Shown here in pieces: positions 10,401 through 20,649 of a DNA stretch of 64,000 bases. Every line of letters begins with the position of its first letter. The stretch's first letter is position 1. The notes beneath the pieces were generated by a model. That model was not told where the DNA came from. It saw only the letters and a list, made by a program, of their open reading frames with translations, and did no database searches. The DNA is from Cricetomys ansorgei (lineage: Eukaryota > Chordata > Mammalia > Rodentia > Nesomyidae): NCBI GenBank assembly GCA_026225945.1, contig JAMJFZ010003746.1, positions 5,754,501 through 5,818,500 of the forward strand, in the 5' to 3' direction. The position numbers and the translations under genes are program-made.

Positions 10401-12611
10401 TATTTTAAACACTACTAAAAACAAACTTCTACACAGAGAAGGGCACAGAGCTGAACAGGGAACAGGATCCAATCAGGAAGAGCCACAACCTGCAATCAGA
10501 AATGAAACACCTTAAGTTATGAAAGGAAAATCAAAATTCTCTCATGTGCAACTTTCCAGAATGCTGTTAGTGAATGAAACAGGGGAATGAGTCTGAGATG
10601 AGAATTCATTACAATCATGGGCACAGATTGCTTCCAATCTCACGGAAATCACGCTTATGAGTGATGACTTTGACTGTGTCCTGACCAGCCAGAGAAGACC
10701 TGCTGTTTATGCAGGAGTGCTCTAACTGCATGTACATCTGCATGCCGGAAGAGGGCATCTGATGGTATTGTACACAGTTATGAGCCACCATGTGGTTGCT
10801 TGGAATTGAACTCAGGCTCTCTGGCAGAGCAGCCAGTGCTCTTGACCACTGAACCGTCTCTCCAGCCCCTACTGGTGGCTCCTCTATTACTTGATCCTTT
10901 TTTTTTTTTTTTTCAATATTCTCATCTCTGTATGGCCAGAAAAAAAATCAGTCAAAACACCACAGTGTACCTCTAAAATATACAATTGTTGTGTATTAAC
11001 CTAAATTTTGAAGAGTTCCTGGGTCTACCGAGATGAACTACATTTTGATTATTATGCATTGTTTATGTGCATCGTATTGAACTTAGTAACTTTCTATCAT
11101 TAAAATATTTTTTTAAAGATCATATAAAAGTTGTATAACAGGAAAAAAGTGCTCAGTCCAGGCTGAATTCTGTTTCTTTCTTTCCTCTTAGGATTTCATC
11201 ACCAGGACCATGGACAAGAATGCTGCTTATTTTATAGGGCTGTGGGACCCAGGTCATCGACAATGGCGATGGGTTGACCAGACACCGTACAATGAAAATG
11301 CCACGTGAGTCTAGAGTTGGAGGGGTTCTGGTCCTGTAGCACGTTCCAGCTGTCAGTTATGAAACTAAAATAGCTCACTCCTGGTGTAACTTCTGGGGTA
11401 GAGTTACTTTTTCTTTGATTTATTCATCACAAGAGTCCTGTGAGACACCCCATTGTTGACACTCCCAGGAGAGATGAGGAAATTGAGTTTGAAGGGTGTG
11501 GAATGGTGAGTAGTTAGGCACCCAGTGAAGGTGCTTCCACACAGGTGCATTCCAGTGTGCTTTCATCTGTATCTTTAAAAGTAGGATTTATTTTATTTTA
11601 ATTTGTGTGTGTATGTTACCTGTGTGTATTATTTGTGTGTATCTATGTGAGTGTCTGATATGTGTATGTGGGTGCCCATGGAGGCCATAGAGGGCTCTCG
11701 ATCCCCTGGAGCTGGAGATACTGGTAGTGTGTCCTGTTCAGTATGAGAGCTAGGAATGGAACTCTCATGTTTTCTAGAAAAGCAGCCATCACTCTCAATG
11801 TCTGAGCCAGCTCTCCAGCCTTCATTTACATCCTTATAATAAAAAGTCACGTCATCAGTCATAACTGGTTTTTTCTCATAAGTGAAAAGATCTCATTTCT
11901 GATATTCTTATATCTCATATTCATTTCATATGTTCCCATATTCTCTCTAGCCTGTTATCTGTTGTGAGAATAGGTAGAGATGACACTGTTGTTCCCATTT
12001 TCTGAGAACAAAACAAGGAATCAAGGATATTAACTTTCTTGTACTAGATGACAGAAATAAGCAGATTATCTGGGGATTTTAACTAGTCCTTCAGTCTCTA
12101 AAATAACTCCATTGTAAAGTGGAAAAAACTATATTAACACGTGAAAATAGGAGAGATCTTTCCAGCGTATAAATTAGCACCATGGATTGACAGTCTCCTT
12201 GTACCAGGACCCTAGAAAGAGGAAATAGCAGCCTCTGGGATGTGTGCCTGGAGAACAGTGAAGTCACATGCTGACAGAGCATTGAATGCCGCGGGTCCTG
12301 TTTTCAAGGAAATGGCAGAGATATGGGTGCTGGAGAGTGCTTGACTTGCACATACTTGAATCTGATTTCCGCACATTTTAACCCCAGCCTCAGGCTTACT
12401 TACTCTTGCTTTCTCTTTTCAAGCATTATTGTAGAAAACATCGTCCTGTTTCTCCTTCCCTTTTAGATTCTGGCACCAAGGTGAGCCCAGCAGTCAAGGT
12501 GAACAATGTGTTATGTTAAATAATCCATATTTTTCTGGTTGGGGCTGGAATGACGCCCGTTGCAATGGTGTACAGAAGTCGATTTGTCAGATGAAGAGAA
12601 TATACTTATGA
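1995..12611 (+). CDS. Gene A: DCAR-like C-type lectin receptor (Clec4b-type head, DCIR-type lectin domain)
   Basis: This is a spliced type II membrane C-type lectin receptor. Coding exons are 2012-2129, 7475-7576, 9677-9828, 11192-11304 and 12467-12611, 630 nt in all, encoding 209 residues plus stop. Every junction is GT-AG and phase-compatible. Residues 1-10 are a short basic tail, about 11-35 the membrane segment with Lys24, 40-73 the stalk and 74-209 the lectin domain. The domain has WIGL-like YFIGL, EPS at 168-170, WND at 189-191 and sequons at N102 and N160. There is no ITIM. In the family, DCAR-type receptors signal through the ITAM adaptor FcR gamma by a basic membrane residue; applying that here is inference. 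Exon 6771-6871 must be skipped because it carries a frameshift. The start at 2012 is chosen because the upstream exon relic has lost its ATG. The paralogue name is not certain. Confidence 0.8.
4625..4680 (-). repeat. B1 SINE fragment
   Basis: Short antisense B1 piece (tctcatgtagcccaggctag) between gene A exons. Confidence 0.45.
4955..5065 (+). pseudogene. Decayed extra stalk exon
   Basis: The sequence reads [11 protein letters not shown] followed by degraded text and resembles stalk exon 3b. The acceptor AG is lost (tttacaac where the intact exons have tttcag). The region where the donor should be reads ggggggagtaaag and not ggaaggtaag. The segment is absent at the matching place in gene B (near 34420), where the flanks are joined directly. 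It looks like the stalk exon of an older copy of the gene, now unusable. Confidence 0.6.
5375..5585 (-). repeat. L1 3' end fragment, unit 1
   Basis: Antisense rodent L1 3' region: an A/T run, then tttcccctcccttcactcc and cccttcagaagagagcagg. It continues after the minisatellite at about 6290-6590 with ttccaagagcag and the segments around gttaggagtcc and ccatggggttccc. Confidence 0.6.
5586..5935. repeat. Minisatellite in L1, unit 1
   Basis: Degenerate direct repeats built on ggatgtccaggtgcctgtg and aggaggccctggtg, period roughly 20-30 bases. They replace a short internal stretch of the L1. Open frames across them are repeat by-products. Confidence 0.7.
6290..6660 (-). repeat. L1 3' end fragment, second part, unit 1
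   Basis: Continuation of the antisense L1 (agagcagccaagaggcaag to ccatggggttccctaat), ending about 110 bases before stalk exon 3a. The counterpart is at 35440-35790. Confidence 0.6.
6771..6871 (+). pseudogene. Gene A stalk exon 3a, frameshifted
   Basis: This is the counterpart of 35921-36022 but 101 nt instead of 102. A run of eight A after AAAG in gene B is seven A here. The shifted frame reaches TAA at 6815-6817, 15 codons after the acceptor. Acceptor (tccag) and donor (gtgaga) look usable, so inclusion would give a truncated product and probably nonsense-mediated decay. Skipping to 7475 restores a full-length frame. Confidence 0.75.
7391..7445. repeat. (TG)n tract upstream of stalk exon 3b, gene A
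   Basis: Perfect TG run, then alternating GC/GT (gcgcgtgtgcgcacgcgc), ending about 30 bases before the exon 7475 acceptor. It could form Z-DNA, and in RNA a UG-repeat protein site. Confidence 0.8.
7475..7576 (+). CDS. Gene A stalk exon 3b
   Basis: This is 102 nt, phase 1 at both ends, acceptor tttttcag, donor gtaaga. It encodes a 34-residue stalk beginning [13 protein letters not shown], with leucine spacing typical of a short coiled coil and two cysteines (residues 41 and 65 of gene A). It is identical to 36630-36731. A long TG tract lies about 45-85 bases upstream. Confidence 0.8.
7577..9676 (+). other. Gene A intron, stalk to lectin domain
   Basis: About 2.1 kb, A/T-rich toward the 3' end. 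No element or gene recognised. Identical in gene B (36732-38831). Confidence 0.6.
9677..9828 (+). CDS. Gene A lectin-domain exon 4
   Basis: 152 nt, entering in phase 1 and ending on a codon boundary. It encodes the N-terminal third of the C-type lectin domain: the WSCCPKGW opening, HCYF, the first long-loop cysteines and a sequon N-V-S. Acceptor ccaaag, donor gtgcat (weak at +3 to +5). Identical to 38832-38983. Confidence 0.85.
10180..10445 (-). repeat. LTR-like fragment (ERV), unit 1
   Basis: Shares the minus-strand LTR words seen at 18360, 32330 and 33940 (cagaactcctc, aatccaacacctgcagacaat, acagtgcacaaaac). Lies in the intron between lectin exons 4 and 5. Family not identified. Confidence 0.5.
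10740..10868 (-). repeat. B3-type SINE, unit 1
   Basis: Antisense B3 words: gccaccatgtggttgcttgg, attgaactcaggctct, ctgaaccgtctctccagcccc. Followed by a poly-T tract near 10900. Confidence 0.7.
11192..11304 (+). CDS. Gene A lectin-domain exon 5
   Basis: 113 nt. It encodes the middle of the domain, starting DFITRTMD and including YFIGLWDPG (the WIGL-motif position), WRWVDQTPY and a sequon N-A-T split across the next junction. Acceptor tcttag, donor gtgagt. Identical to 40347-40459. Confidence 0.85.
11645..11822 (-). repeat. B3-type SINE, unit 1
   Basis: Antisense B3 words (cccctggagctggagatac, gctaggaatggaactc, gccagctctccagcc) in the exon 5-6 intron. Confidence 0.65.
12467..12611 (+). CDS. 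Gene A lectin-domain exon 6 with stop
   Basis: 145 nt ending in TGA at 12609-12611. It encodes [14 protein letters not shown], then GWGWNDARC and the C-terminal [13 protein letters not shown] stands where mannose-type lectins have EPN, as is usual for DCIR; WND is intact. An AATAAA at 13000-13005 is the likely polyadenylation signal. Identical to 41621-41765. Confidence 0.85.
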
Positions 12612-12999
12612 ATCAAGCATTTCCCATCACACGCGGATGAATTGTTATCCATCATTACACATAATTATACCCAGAAAGTTCTTCATATGGAAGAGATGTC
12701 CAGAGAATTTAGGGAGACAGACAACAGTTGAGACAACATAGGAGCACTACAACCCACGTATATATTCGTTTATTCACCCACGTGCTCCCTCATAAAATGA
12801 CCGTTTATGAGAATTCCCCGTGGACCAGAGACTATACAGGGACCGTTTTGTGCACATGGAGCTTCACTGCCAACCCCCCAAGGTTTCATTCACTCACACA
12901 ATTATATGATGTGTTATCTCCATCTATCTGTTTTTTTCTTTTCTTTTCTTTCTTTCTTTTTTATTGTCTGCCTTTGGCTTTATTGACCTTTAATTGACA

Positions 13000-13005
13000 A
13001 ATAAA
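13000..13005 (+). terminator. Probable poly(A) signal, gene A
   Basis: AATAAA about 390 bases after the stop codon, followed by a T-rich and then TG-rich stretch that would suit a downstream element. The same hexamer is at 42154-42159 for gene B. Confidence 0.5.
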
Positions 13006-13114
13006 ATTCTATATATTTATGGGCTCTAGAGTCTGCCTTGAAAGATACATTGACTGTGAAATGATTATCTGAAAAATTTTTCAACAACCTCTTTTACTTA
13101 GCATTGTTGCCATT

Positions 13115-13144
13115 TGTGTGTGTGCGTGCACGTGTGTGTGTACA

Positions 13145-13178
<34 letters not shown>
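13115..13178. repeat. (TG)n microsatellite, unit 1
   Basis: Interrupted then pure TG run 3' of gene A. Confidence 0.8.
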
Positions 13179-13180
<2 letters not shown>

Positions 13181-13229
13181 ATAAGAACACTTAAGATATT
13201 TTAACGATAATTTAAACACGCAGGATGAT

Positions 13230-14830
13230 GTTAACTATGGTCAGTTGTACCTTGTGCCTTGGCTCCTCAGTACTTACTCATATTTTACCCGGCAGTTTGT
13301 ACCCCTTCATCAGCATGTTACAAGTCCCAACACTTAGCCCTTTACAACCATGGATTATTCTGTTTAATTCTTGAGATTTACATTTTTAGACATATTTATA
13401 AGTGAGATCATACAGTACTGATTCCCCTCCCCGCCATTTGTTTCCCACAGAAAAATACCCTCCACATTTGCCCACTGCTGCAAATTAGAGGATGCTCATT
13501 TGTGTGATGGACTAAGAATGTTCTAGTGTATCTAGTATGCCCACAGATAGGTATTAACTCTTTACACTCCACTCATCCACTGACATGCAAGCTGTTTGCA
13601 GCTCTTCACTTCTGGGAGTGATTCTGAAAGAAGATGACTGTGGATGGCTTTGGGTGGTGACATTTCTGTGTTGCAGTGTATACATCCCAGAGTAAGATTG
13701 CCACCTCATGTGTAATTCTATAGCCAGTTTGAGGAGTTTCTGTACTGTTTTATGTAATGGTTGTACCAATTCAGTTTCCTGGCAACAATGCACTCAAATT
13801 TTATCCTTAAATATTGTGGTTTTATCATTCTAGGACATGTTATTTTCTATTTGCTTTCCTCTTTGGCAGTAGTATATGGAACTGAAAAGACTTTTCTATG
13901 ACTACCATTTGTTCTGCCTCTGTACCACACTTGTTTTTACCTGTAATGTGTATTTGTGTGTGCTGTACGTGTAACATGTCATGCTTTTAGCTTTTTTTTT
14001 TAAATAGATGATCATATGCTCATCACAGAGAGACACTTACTCTTCCATTCTGTGTGTGCACATGTGGGCAGTGTGGACGGAAAGTGTCCACTGTTGCTAT
14101 CTCCCACAATAACGGTGTGGTTACTGCCTGAACACTGCTCCCCTACAGAGCCTGCTCCTTAGCTAAATCTGCCTCCTTGTTCAGCTGTGTGTATTAAAGA
14201 TACTGAGCGTCTGGGGTGATGGGCCTTGTCCATCAGAGCGCTAAACCCACCTGACCACAGCTGTTCTGTATCCATGTCTTTCTCCTTCCTCAGTGTCTGT
14301 ACTTTCATCATTCCCTCATCACCCCGGTCACGGTTCTGGAACTCAAGCCAAGCGAGATGTAGCAATTCCAAACAGGAGACCTTTTCAAGCCTTTTTTTGT
14401 GTCCACTTTTTCAGTGAGACTTTCCAGTACCAGAGTGAACAGGAGTGGTGGGAATGACTGTGATTGGTTAGCACATTTCCTGGGATTGGACAGTGGGTGC
14501 TCATTCCACCAGGGTCTCTGTGCTGAAGAAGTGCATTCAAGGAGACTTCCCAGCTTGTCCCAGACCAGCTACCAGCTTCTCATGCTACTTTGTGTTGTGA
14601 CTTCTGGAGCACGGTGCTCCATGCTTCTTACTTAGATGCACAGTGTGCTGGTAGCCGGCCGACAGGTCGTGCCTGCATTTTCTCCTAGAGCTGGAGCTCT
14701 GTGAGTCCATATTTGGATCTTCTATTATGTTCCATTGATTTCTACATCCATTTTCTGTGCCAGTACCATCCTGCTTTTGTGACTATGACTCTGTTATATA
14801 TCTTGAAATCAGAATAGAGACTTTCAAGTT
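13230..14830 (-). repeat. Old L1 ORF2-region fragment, unit 1
   Basis: Reads as antisense of an ancient L1. Typical words in order include agtttctgtactgttttatgtaatggttgtacc in diverged form, aacaggagtggtgggaatgac and tgtgccagtaccatcctgc. Highly diverged with internal gaps; no open frame. Confidence 0.6.
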
Positions 14831-15394
14831 AAAGAGCTTTCCTCTCCAAGGGAATAAGAAACAATTTTCCATGAGTCAAGTACGAATGACTGTGGCCTAG
14901 GAGCATGAATTCAGGTTCCCTCACATGACGTCTCCCTACATGGAACATTTACAGTAACAAAACAGGAAGAACAACAGAACATAAATCAATGCATTTTTTC
15001 AAATATTGATAGGAAAACCACGTGGACCTGTTAGAGCAAAGCGAGACATCCAGTCACAGGTTTCAAATGTTATCTGATGTCATTCTTACCTTTGGAGCTG
15101 TTAGAAGCTAGTGGCCTGCTAATAAGTTTTTACTCGAAATGATATGAAATCAGACTCAGAGGTGCATGCGTATTGAGAGTAAAGATGTCACATTTGACTC
15201 TCAGTCTACAACATTTCAACTCTCCACAGTCAAGAAGTTCAAATTATTCAGTCAGGCTGGTAGAATCTTTAACATAGCTATGTCTTACTCCTGTGACCTT
15301 CAGTTTACAACATGGTTAAATACATAACCATATGCAGTTCGGTGGTATATGCAGTTCTACACAATATAGCATTTAGAAATATATAAGAAACTAA

Positions 15395-15605
15395 TAGGGA
15401 TGCCAAGATGGCTCCAAATTCAAGAATGCATGAAGCTCTTGCAGAGGACCTTAATTCAATTCTCTGTGTCCAGGTAAGCAGCTCACAGATGTTGTACAGC
15501 TCCTGGGGATCTAACCCCTCTGGCCTTTTTGAGCAACTGCACTCATGTGCACATACGCACACACAGACACATGCATATATACATATTTGAAAATTAAAAT
15601 AAGCT
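15395..15605 (+). repeat. B3/B4-type SINE, unit 1
   Basis: Sense-orientation SINE words (gcagctcacagatgttgtac, tcctggggatctaaccc) with a CA-rich tail ending in A/T. Confidence 0.55.
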
Positions 15606-15619
15606 TACACTCCCAGGCC

Positions 15620-17110
15620 TATATTTGGAAGCAAAGATCACACATGGGCTTAACCTAGTGAGTCCTCCAAGCCCACCACAGCATCCCTATACTCTCAGGC
15701 ATGGCTCCAGAAGACAGAGCTTACACACCAACCAAGAACCAAGCCATCTTCACACCATCTTCACACTCCCAAACCTTGCTCTGTTTACAAACCCCTACAC
15801 CAGTCCAGCTGAATCAGGCTATAATCCCTACACCAGTCCAGCTGAGTCAGGCTATAATCCAATGCCAGACACACAGCCAGGGAAAGACACCCATGAACGG
15901 CTCACATCACAGAAATAAAAACAATGTGAATGGCCAGGGCAGTATGCGCCCTCCCTATAGAAATGTTCTTGAATACATATGGAATAAATTTCACAGATTC
16001 TCAGAAAGCAGAATTAAATGAACTATCATAAATTTCATCACATAATTTAAGGAATTTAAAGAAGAAATGTACAAACAGCTCAATGATCTTAAACAGGATA
16101 GGGATAAATCCCCGAGTGGTTTCTAAGGAAACATAGTGTGCAGCTGAATGAAGTGATAAACAGATTTGTAAAGTGAACTCAGAAAAGAGACAGAATTATT
16201 GGAGAGAACTGAAGATTAAATGAAGATGGGATTATTAACCTAGAGGAAAGCCTTATATGTAGAACAGATAAAGAAGAGGAGAGTATAACAGGAGTTGAAG
16301 ATAAGCTAGAGGACCAGACAACAAAAGACAAGAAAAGGGATAAATTCAAGCACACAAAAGAAATACTCAGGAATTATAAGAGTCCACGAAATGACAAAAT
16401 TCTTCAAATTATAGGCACCCGATGAAGGAAAATAATCCCAGTTCAATGGTGTAGACCAGAACTTCAACAGGATCATAGAAGCAAACTGTCCCAACATAGG
16501 GAAATACGTAACTGGACAGACCCAAGAAACATACAGAACGTTGAATACACAGGACCAGAGCCTTCATCTTGCATATTATGGTTAAACACGAAATACATAG
16601 AACAAAGAGAGGGTACTGAAGGTAACAAGAGAAACACCACAAATCACATATAAGGGAAAAGCCAACAGAATGACAGCCAGTTTCTCAACGGAAATCTTAT
16701 GAAAGCCAGAAGAGCCTGGAGCAATGTCCTTCAAGTGCTAAAGAAACATGGAATCCATCTAAACTCCTCTACCCAACAAAATTGTCTGCCATAGTTGAAG
16801 GAGAAGGAAAGACTTCCCATTGTGTGAACAGGTAAAAGAACTATGTCCACCAAATGAGTCCTGCAGAAAACATTGGAAGCAATACTTTGACTTAAGAGAA
16901 GAATTGGCACAGCTAACACACAATGGAAAGAAAACAAATGCAGGTAAATGGATGGAACTAGGAAACAAGCAAGGTCACCAAGACCCAGAGAGACAAAGCC
17001 ACCTTTTCTCTCTTACTCATGGATTTTAGCTCTGAAGCTGTAGCTGTGAGTGATAACCTGGAGTCAACACAGGAACCAAGAAAGTAAAAGGAAACCAGGT
17101 GATGCTGAAG
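15620..17110 (+). repeat. L1/HAL1-type LINE fragment, unit 1
   Basis: A-rich sense LINE text with recognisable ORF1-region words (aacttcaacaggatcatag, gaaagccagaagagcctgg). All frames contain stops. Includes a short direct duplication near 15795-15860 (ccctacaccagtccagctga twice). Confidence 0.5.
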
Positions 17111-17182
17111 AAGAAGTTTAGAGGGTGGGATAGTAGGATACACGTGCTGAGAAGTGTGAAGAGGAAAAAATGGTGCGTATGC

Positions 17183-17184
<2 letters not shown>

Positions 17185-17217
<33 letters not shown>

Positions 17218-17272
17218 GTGTGAGAGAGGGAGAGAGAGAGAGACAGAGAGAGAGACAGAGAGACAGAGAGTG
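17185..17272. repeat. (TG)n(GA)n compound microsatellite, unit 1
   Basis: TG run followed by GAGA/GACAGA run. It differs in length from the copy at 46333. Confidence 0.85.
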
Positions 17273-17809
17273 GGAGGAAGGAGGGAAAAATTCACTAAGT
17301 GTTTGAACAAGCCAAAGGAAAATATTTTGTGTTTACTTAAAAATATATAATGTGTTATAATATATATATATATAATGCACACATATAAAATGTAATCCAT
17401 TACATATATGTATGCACACACACATCAACATTTGTAGGCATATTGGGTATGGTTAAATTCTATAAAATCTGTAACAAAAGAGTTATGTTAAAACTCATAG
17501 CACCACAGTTGATAGTTAAAAATCTATGCACAGGTGATCTTAAAGGAACCATGTGATGTGACACTATTTAGGAATGTAAGCAACATGTGGCTCTCTACTG
17601 CCTTAGTATCCTTCATCAGGATGGCGGCAGCCACGTGGCTGACAGCTGTCTTTGCTAGGATTGGAAAGAATGGGTTTTGCCATGTGACTTGACCTCCATC
17701 CTGATTAAAACTGACCACATGATATAAGCTAACCAAGGAGAAAATAACTCCTCTTAGCTATAAACCTCAAACCAGATGACTCCTCCAGCATATCTTTCTT
17801 TTCTTTTAA

Positions 17810-17950
17810 TTCTTTTTTGGTTTCTATTTTTACTCTGGCTGTCCAGGAAATCACTCTGTAGCCCAGGTTGTCCTCAAACTCAGAAAGATCTGCCTGCCAG
17901 CACTGCCTCCCCAGTGCTGGGATTAAAGGCATGTGCCACCATGCCCGTTT
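17810..17950 (-). repeat. B1 SINE, unit 1
   Basis: Full-looking antisense B1: tctgtagcccaggttgtcct, cagtgctgggattaaaggc, atgtgccaccatgccc. Confidence 0.85.
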
Positions 17951-18359
17951 CCTCTGGCATTTTCTATCACAGGACAGGCTGCACATTTGTTTATAACTTG
18001 TCTGTTCTCCATAAGGCTGCTCTTAAAGTTCCACTTCTTTTTCCAGAGTGTCCCTAAAATTAGGTCCAATTTTAAACATCTAGAGAAGAAATCCCTGACT
18101 CCCCAGGCAGAAGTCGTAGTTTTCTATGACTAGAAGAAGGTTTTCTAGAAGTTGTTCTAAGCCTTCAAGATGTGTAGTAGTTAGCCACTGTGTGGGTTCA
18201 GCAAGGAAGAGATGGAGTGATTCTCATATGTGTAATCCTGATAGAACTCAGAGACTCTCCAGGCTTAGCCAGACTATACTTTGACCCCTGTTGAGTGCAT
18301 GACAACCCACTGAAAGACTTGTGTTATTTCTCTTCGTTTTTTGTTTGTTTGTTTGTTTT

Positions 18360-18545
18360 TTGTTTTTTGTTTTTGATACAGAACTCCTCTCTATGTTCCA
18401 CTGATAGTACACGCAGGTCATTAGCAATCAAATATCCCCCACATAAATCCAACACCTGCAGATAATCCAAAACGCCACGACCTAGGGAGCCCCTCACCCA
18501 ACAGTGCATAAAACAATTTTATACATAACTAAAACTTCCACAACA
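18360..18545 (-). repeat. LTR-like fragment (ERV), unit 1
   Basis: Same minus-strand LTR words as 33940-34130 (aacacctgcagataatcc, cacccaacagtgcataaaac). Preceded by a (GTTT)n run. Confidence 0.5.
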
Positions 18546-18889
18546 AAGATGTATCATGGGAGAGATGAAAAAGCCAGAAAGCAAAAATAACTGATGCTGG
18601 CTAAGGTCTTTCAGCTGTCCGTGGTCCAGGCATCCTTGCTTCACGAAGCCTGAGAACTTCAGGTCCCTGCTTCACATGTGGTTAGGTGTTCCCTGGGCTC
18701 AGGGCACCTGAGTCCTCAAAACCATCTCCACCACGTCTAAAGTGCCATCAAAAGGGACATTGGGCCACTCACTATTTGTTCTCATGTCCCTCACAGGGTA
18801 AGGACGTCAGGCCCAGACTGACATCCATACAACCACCCAGGTCTGGCTTTTGACTATTGAAGGGGCCTGGGTTCCCTTGACCCCACCAT

Positions 18890-20060
18890 TGCCATCTCCT
18901 GCAGGAGCCTGAGGTAGTTATCACACTATCTGGGAATTCTTCCTTCCTCCTGAACACTGGAGCCACTTACTTGGTTCTGGTGGAGTTTTGGGGCTCCACT
19001 TCTCCTTTTGTCCCCCTATTGTCAGAGAAGGGGGACATCCTTACCAGCCTCATCAAACCCCACCACTTAGCTGTATCTTTAGAGGCATTCCACTTACCCA
19101 CTCCTTCCTAGTGGTACCAACTGTCCAATGCCCTAGCTGGGAAGGGACCTCCTGGCCAAGGTGGGAGCTTCTATTTCTTTTGCTCCCCTAAATCTGTTTG
19201 ACCCCAGGCATGCTAGCAACTGGCTTCCTCCTTCTACCCATAATCACACAGTGTGATACACCCTTGGCCTTACTGGTCTCCCACGTGTCCTCAGGTATAA
19301 GAACTCAAAGGCTCTCTATAACCAAGCATCATCCCCCTCTGATAATTCAACTACAAAACCCTCCCAATTCTGTCAGCCAGGCTCAATACCCACCCTCTCT
19401 CCAAAGTATCAGGAGGCTTAAGCCTCTTATCTCTGACTACTTAAGAAAGAATTTTCTAGCTCCACTTCATCCCCCTTTAGTAACCCCATAATCACAGTTT
19501 AAAAAAAAAACCTAATGGAAGCTTCTGCTTGTTCAGGATCTCCAACTTTACCAACTTGGTAGTGGTTCCCCTAAACCCCTAGGACACAACCCTATACTCT
19601 ACTCTCTCCCATCCCCTCAGAGACCTCTCATTTCTGTCCTAGACTTCAAGGATGCATTCTTGATTTCCTTTCTATTCCTCTCAACTCCCAGTCACAAAAT
19701 ACTTTGCCTTTACTTGAAATGACCTGGACACTCACCTTTCTACCCAACTCACTTGGACCACCCTAACCCAGGGGATCCGGGACAGGTCACATCGATCCAG
19801 CCAGCCTCTGGCACCTGACCTTCTCTCTTGTCTCTTCCTAAATCCAAGCTTTTCCCATACATAGATGATCTTCTCCTTTGTAGTCCTTCCCTGCAAATTA
19901 GCCAGGCTGACAAACCCACCTGATAAAAGTTAATCCTCCCTTTGCTCCCTCTGCATACTTATCAGAAAAAAATTAGACCATCCTGTCCAGGGATGGGCCC
20001 CATGTCTGTGCACTCTGGGCACAGTGAACTTTTATATCTGATTCAAAGAAGTTAACCCAC
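18890..20060 (+). mobile_element. Decayed class I endogenous retrovirus pol remnant, unit 1
   Basis: Translation shows a protease-like stretch in which the active-site triplet reads Asn-Thr-Gly-Ala (Asn codon 18953-18955) where Asp is expected. A reverse-transcriptase-like stretch follows with Tyr-Ile-Asp-Asp at 19858-19869. Many stops and frame changes separate them, so no polyprotein can be made. The layout is gammaretrovirus-like (class I ERV); the family name is not known to me. It lies between gene A and gene B. Confidence 0.6.
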
Positions 20061-20195
20061 AGGTTCTCTATTATTGTTTTCTCTCCTTACCACCTGTCCC
20101 ACCATCTAACATACAACAGTCTCCAAACCCTACCCCCTTCCTGAGTTCTCGCTCCAAGTAGCATTGGTAGAGGACACCACTCTTCCCTTGCAGCT

Positions 20196-20648
20196 ATGCC
20201 CGCTGCTCAACTTTTCAAACTGACTCAGGTTTCTGATCTGACTCCTGAAGACTGTGAAGATCATTTGTTCCTTCTGGCTTCTTCCATCTGTCATATTTGG
20301 TTTAAATTCTATAGCTACTTCTTCCCTTCATCAACCTTATGGATCCAGGAGCCTGCTACATGCTCATGGGAAACTCTAGTTACCGAGAGACTCCTCTCTC
20401 TTGTCAGAAGCCTCACAGTTTCTCTATGTCCTCCTGGCCTTCTCTCTTGCCTCTCAGTTCTACTTGGAGCTTATCGAAACTTCCTCCAGCAGAGTTCATT
20501 TTGTGACCATTCCTCTTTTCCTCCATGGACTCAGATTTTATTAGAGCATTGCTCTACTCCTACAAACAGCTTGACCTCATCTCAATGGCCAAAAATGGCA
20601 TTCTTGGTTTTCCATGGTGGCAAATTCTGCCTCTGTACAAATAAATGA
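20196..20648 (+). other. 150-codon open stretch in ERV sequence, unit 1
   Basis: An open frame downstream of the pol remnant. It is pyrimidine-rich, like the rest of this element. No domain is recognised; it may be a pol or env relic read in a chance frame. The identical frame exists at 49338-49790, but everything there is identical, so conservation is no evidence of function. Confidence 0.25.
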
Positions 20649-20649
20649 T

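Noticed and set aside
20196..20648. Possible intact viral gene
   Set aside because: No motif seen, neighbouring pol is full of stops, and the base composition equals that of the surrounding dead element.
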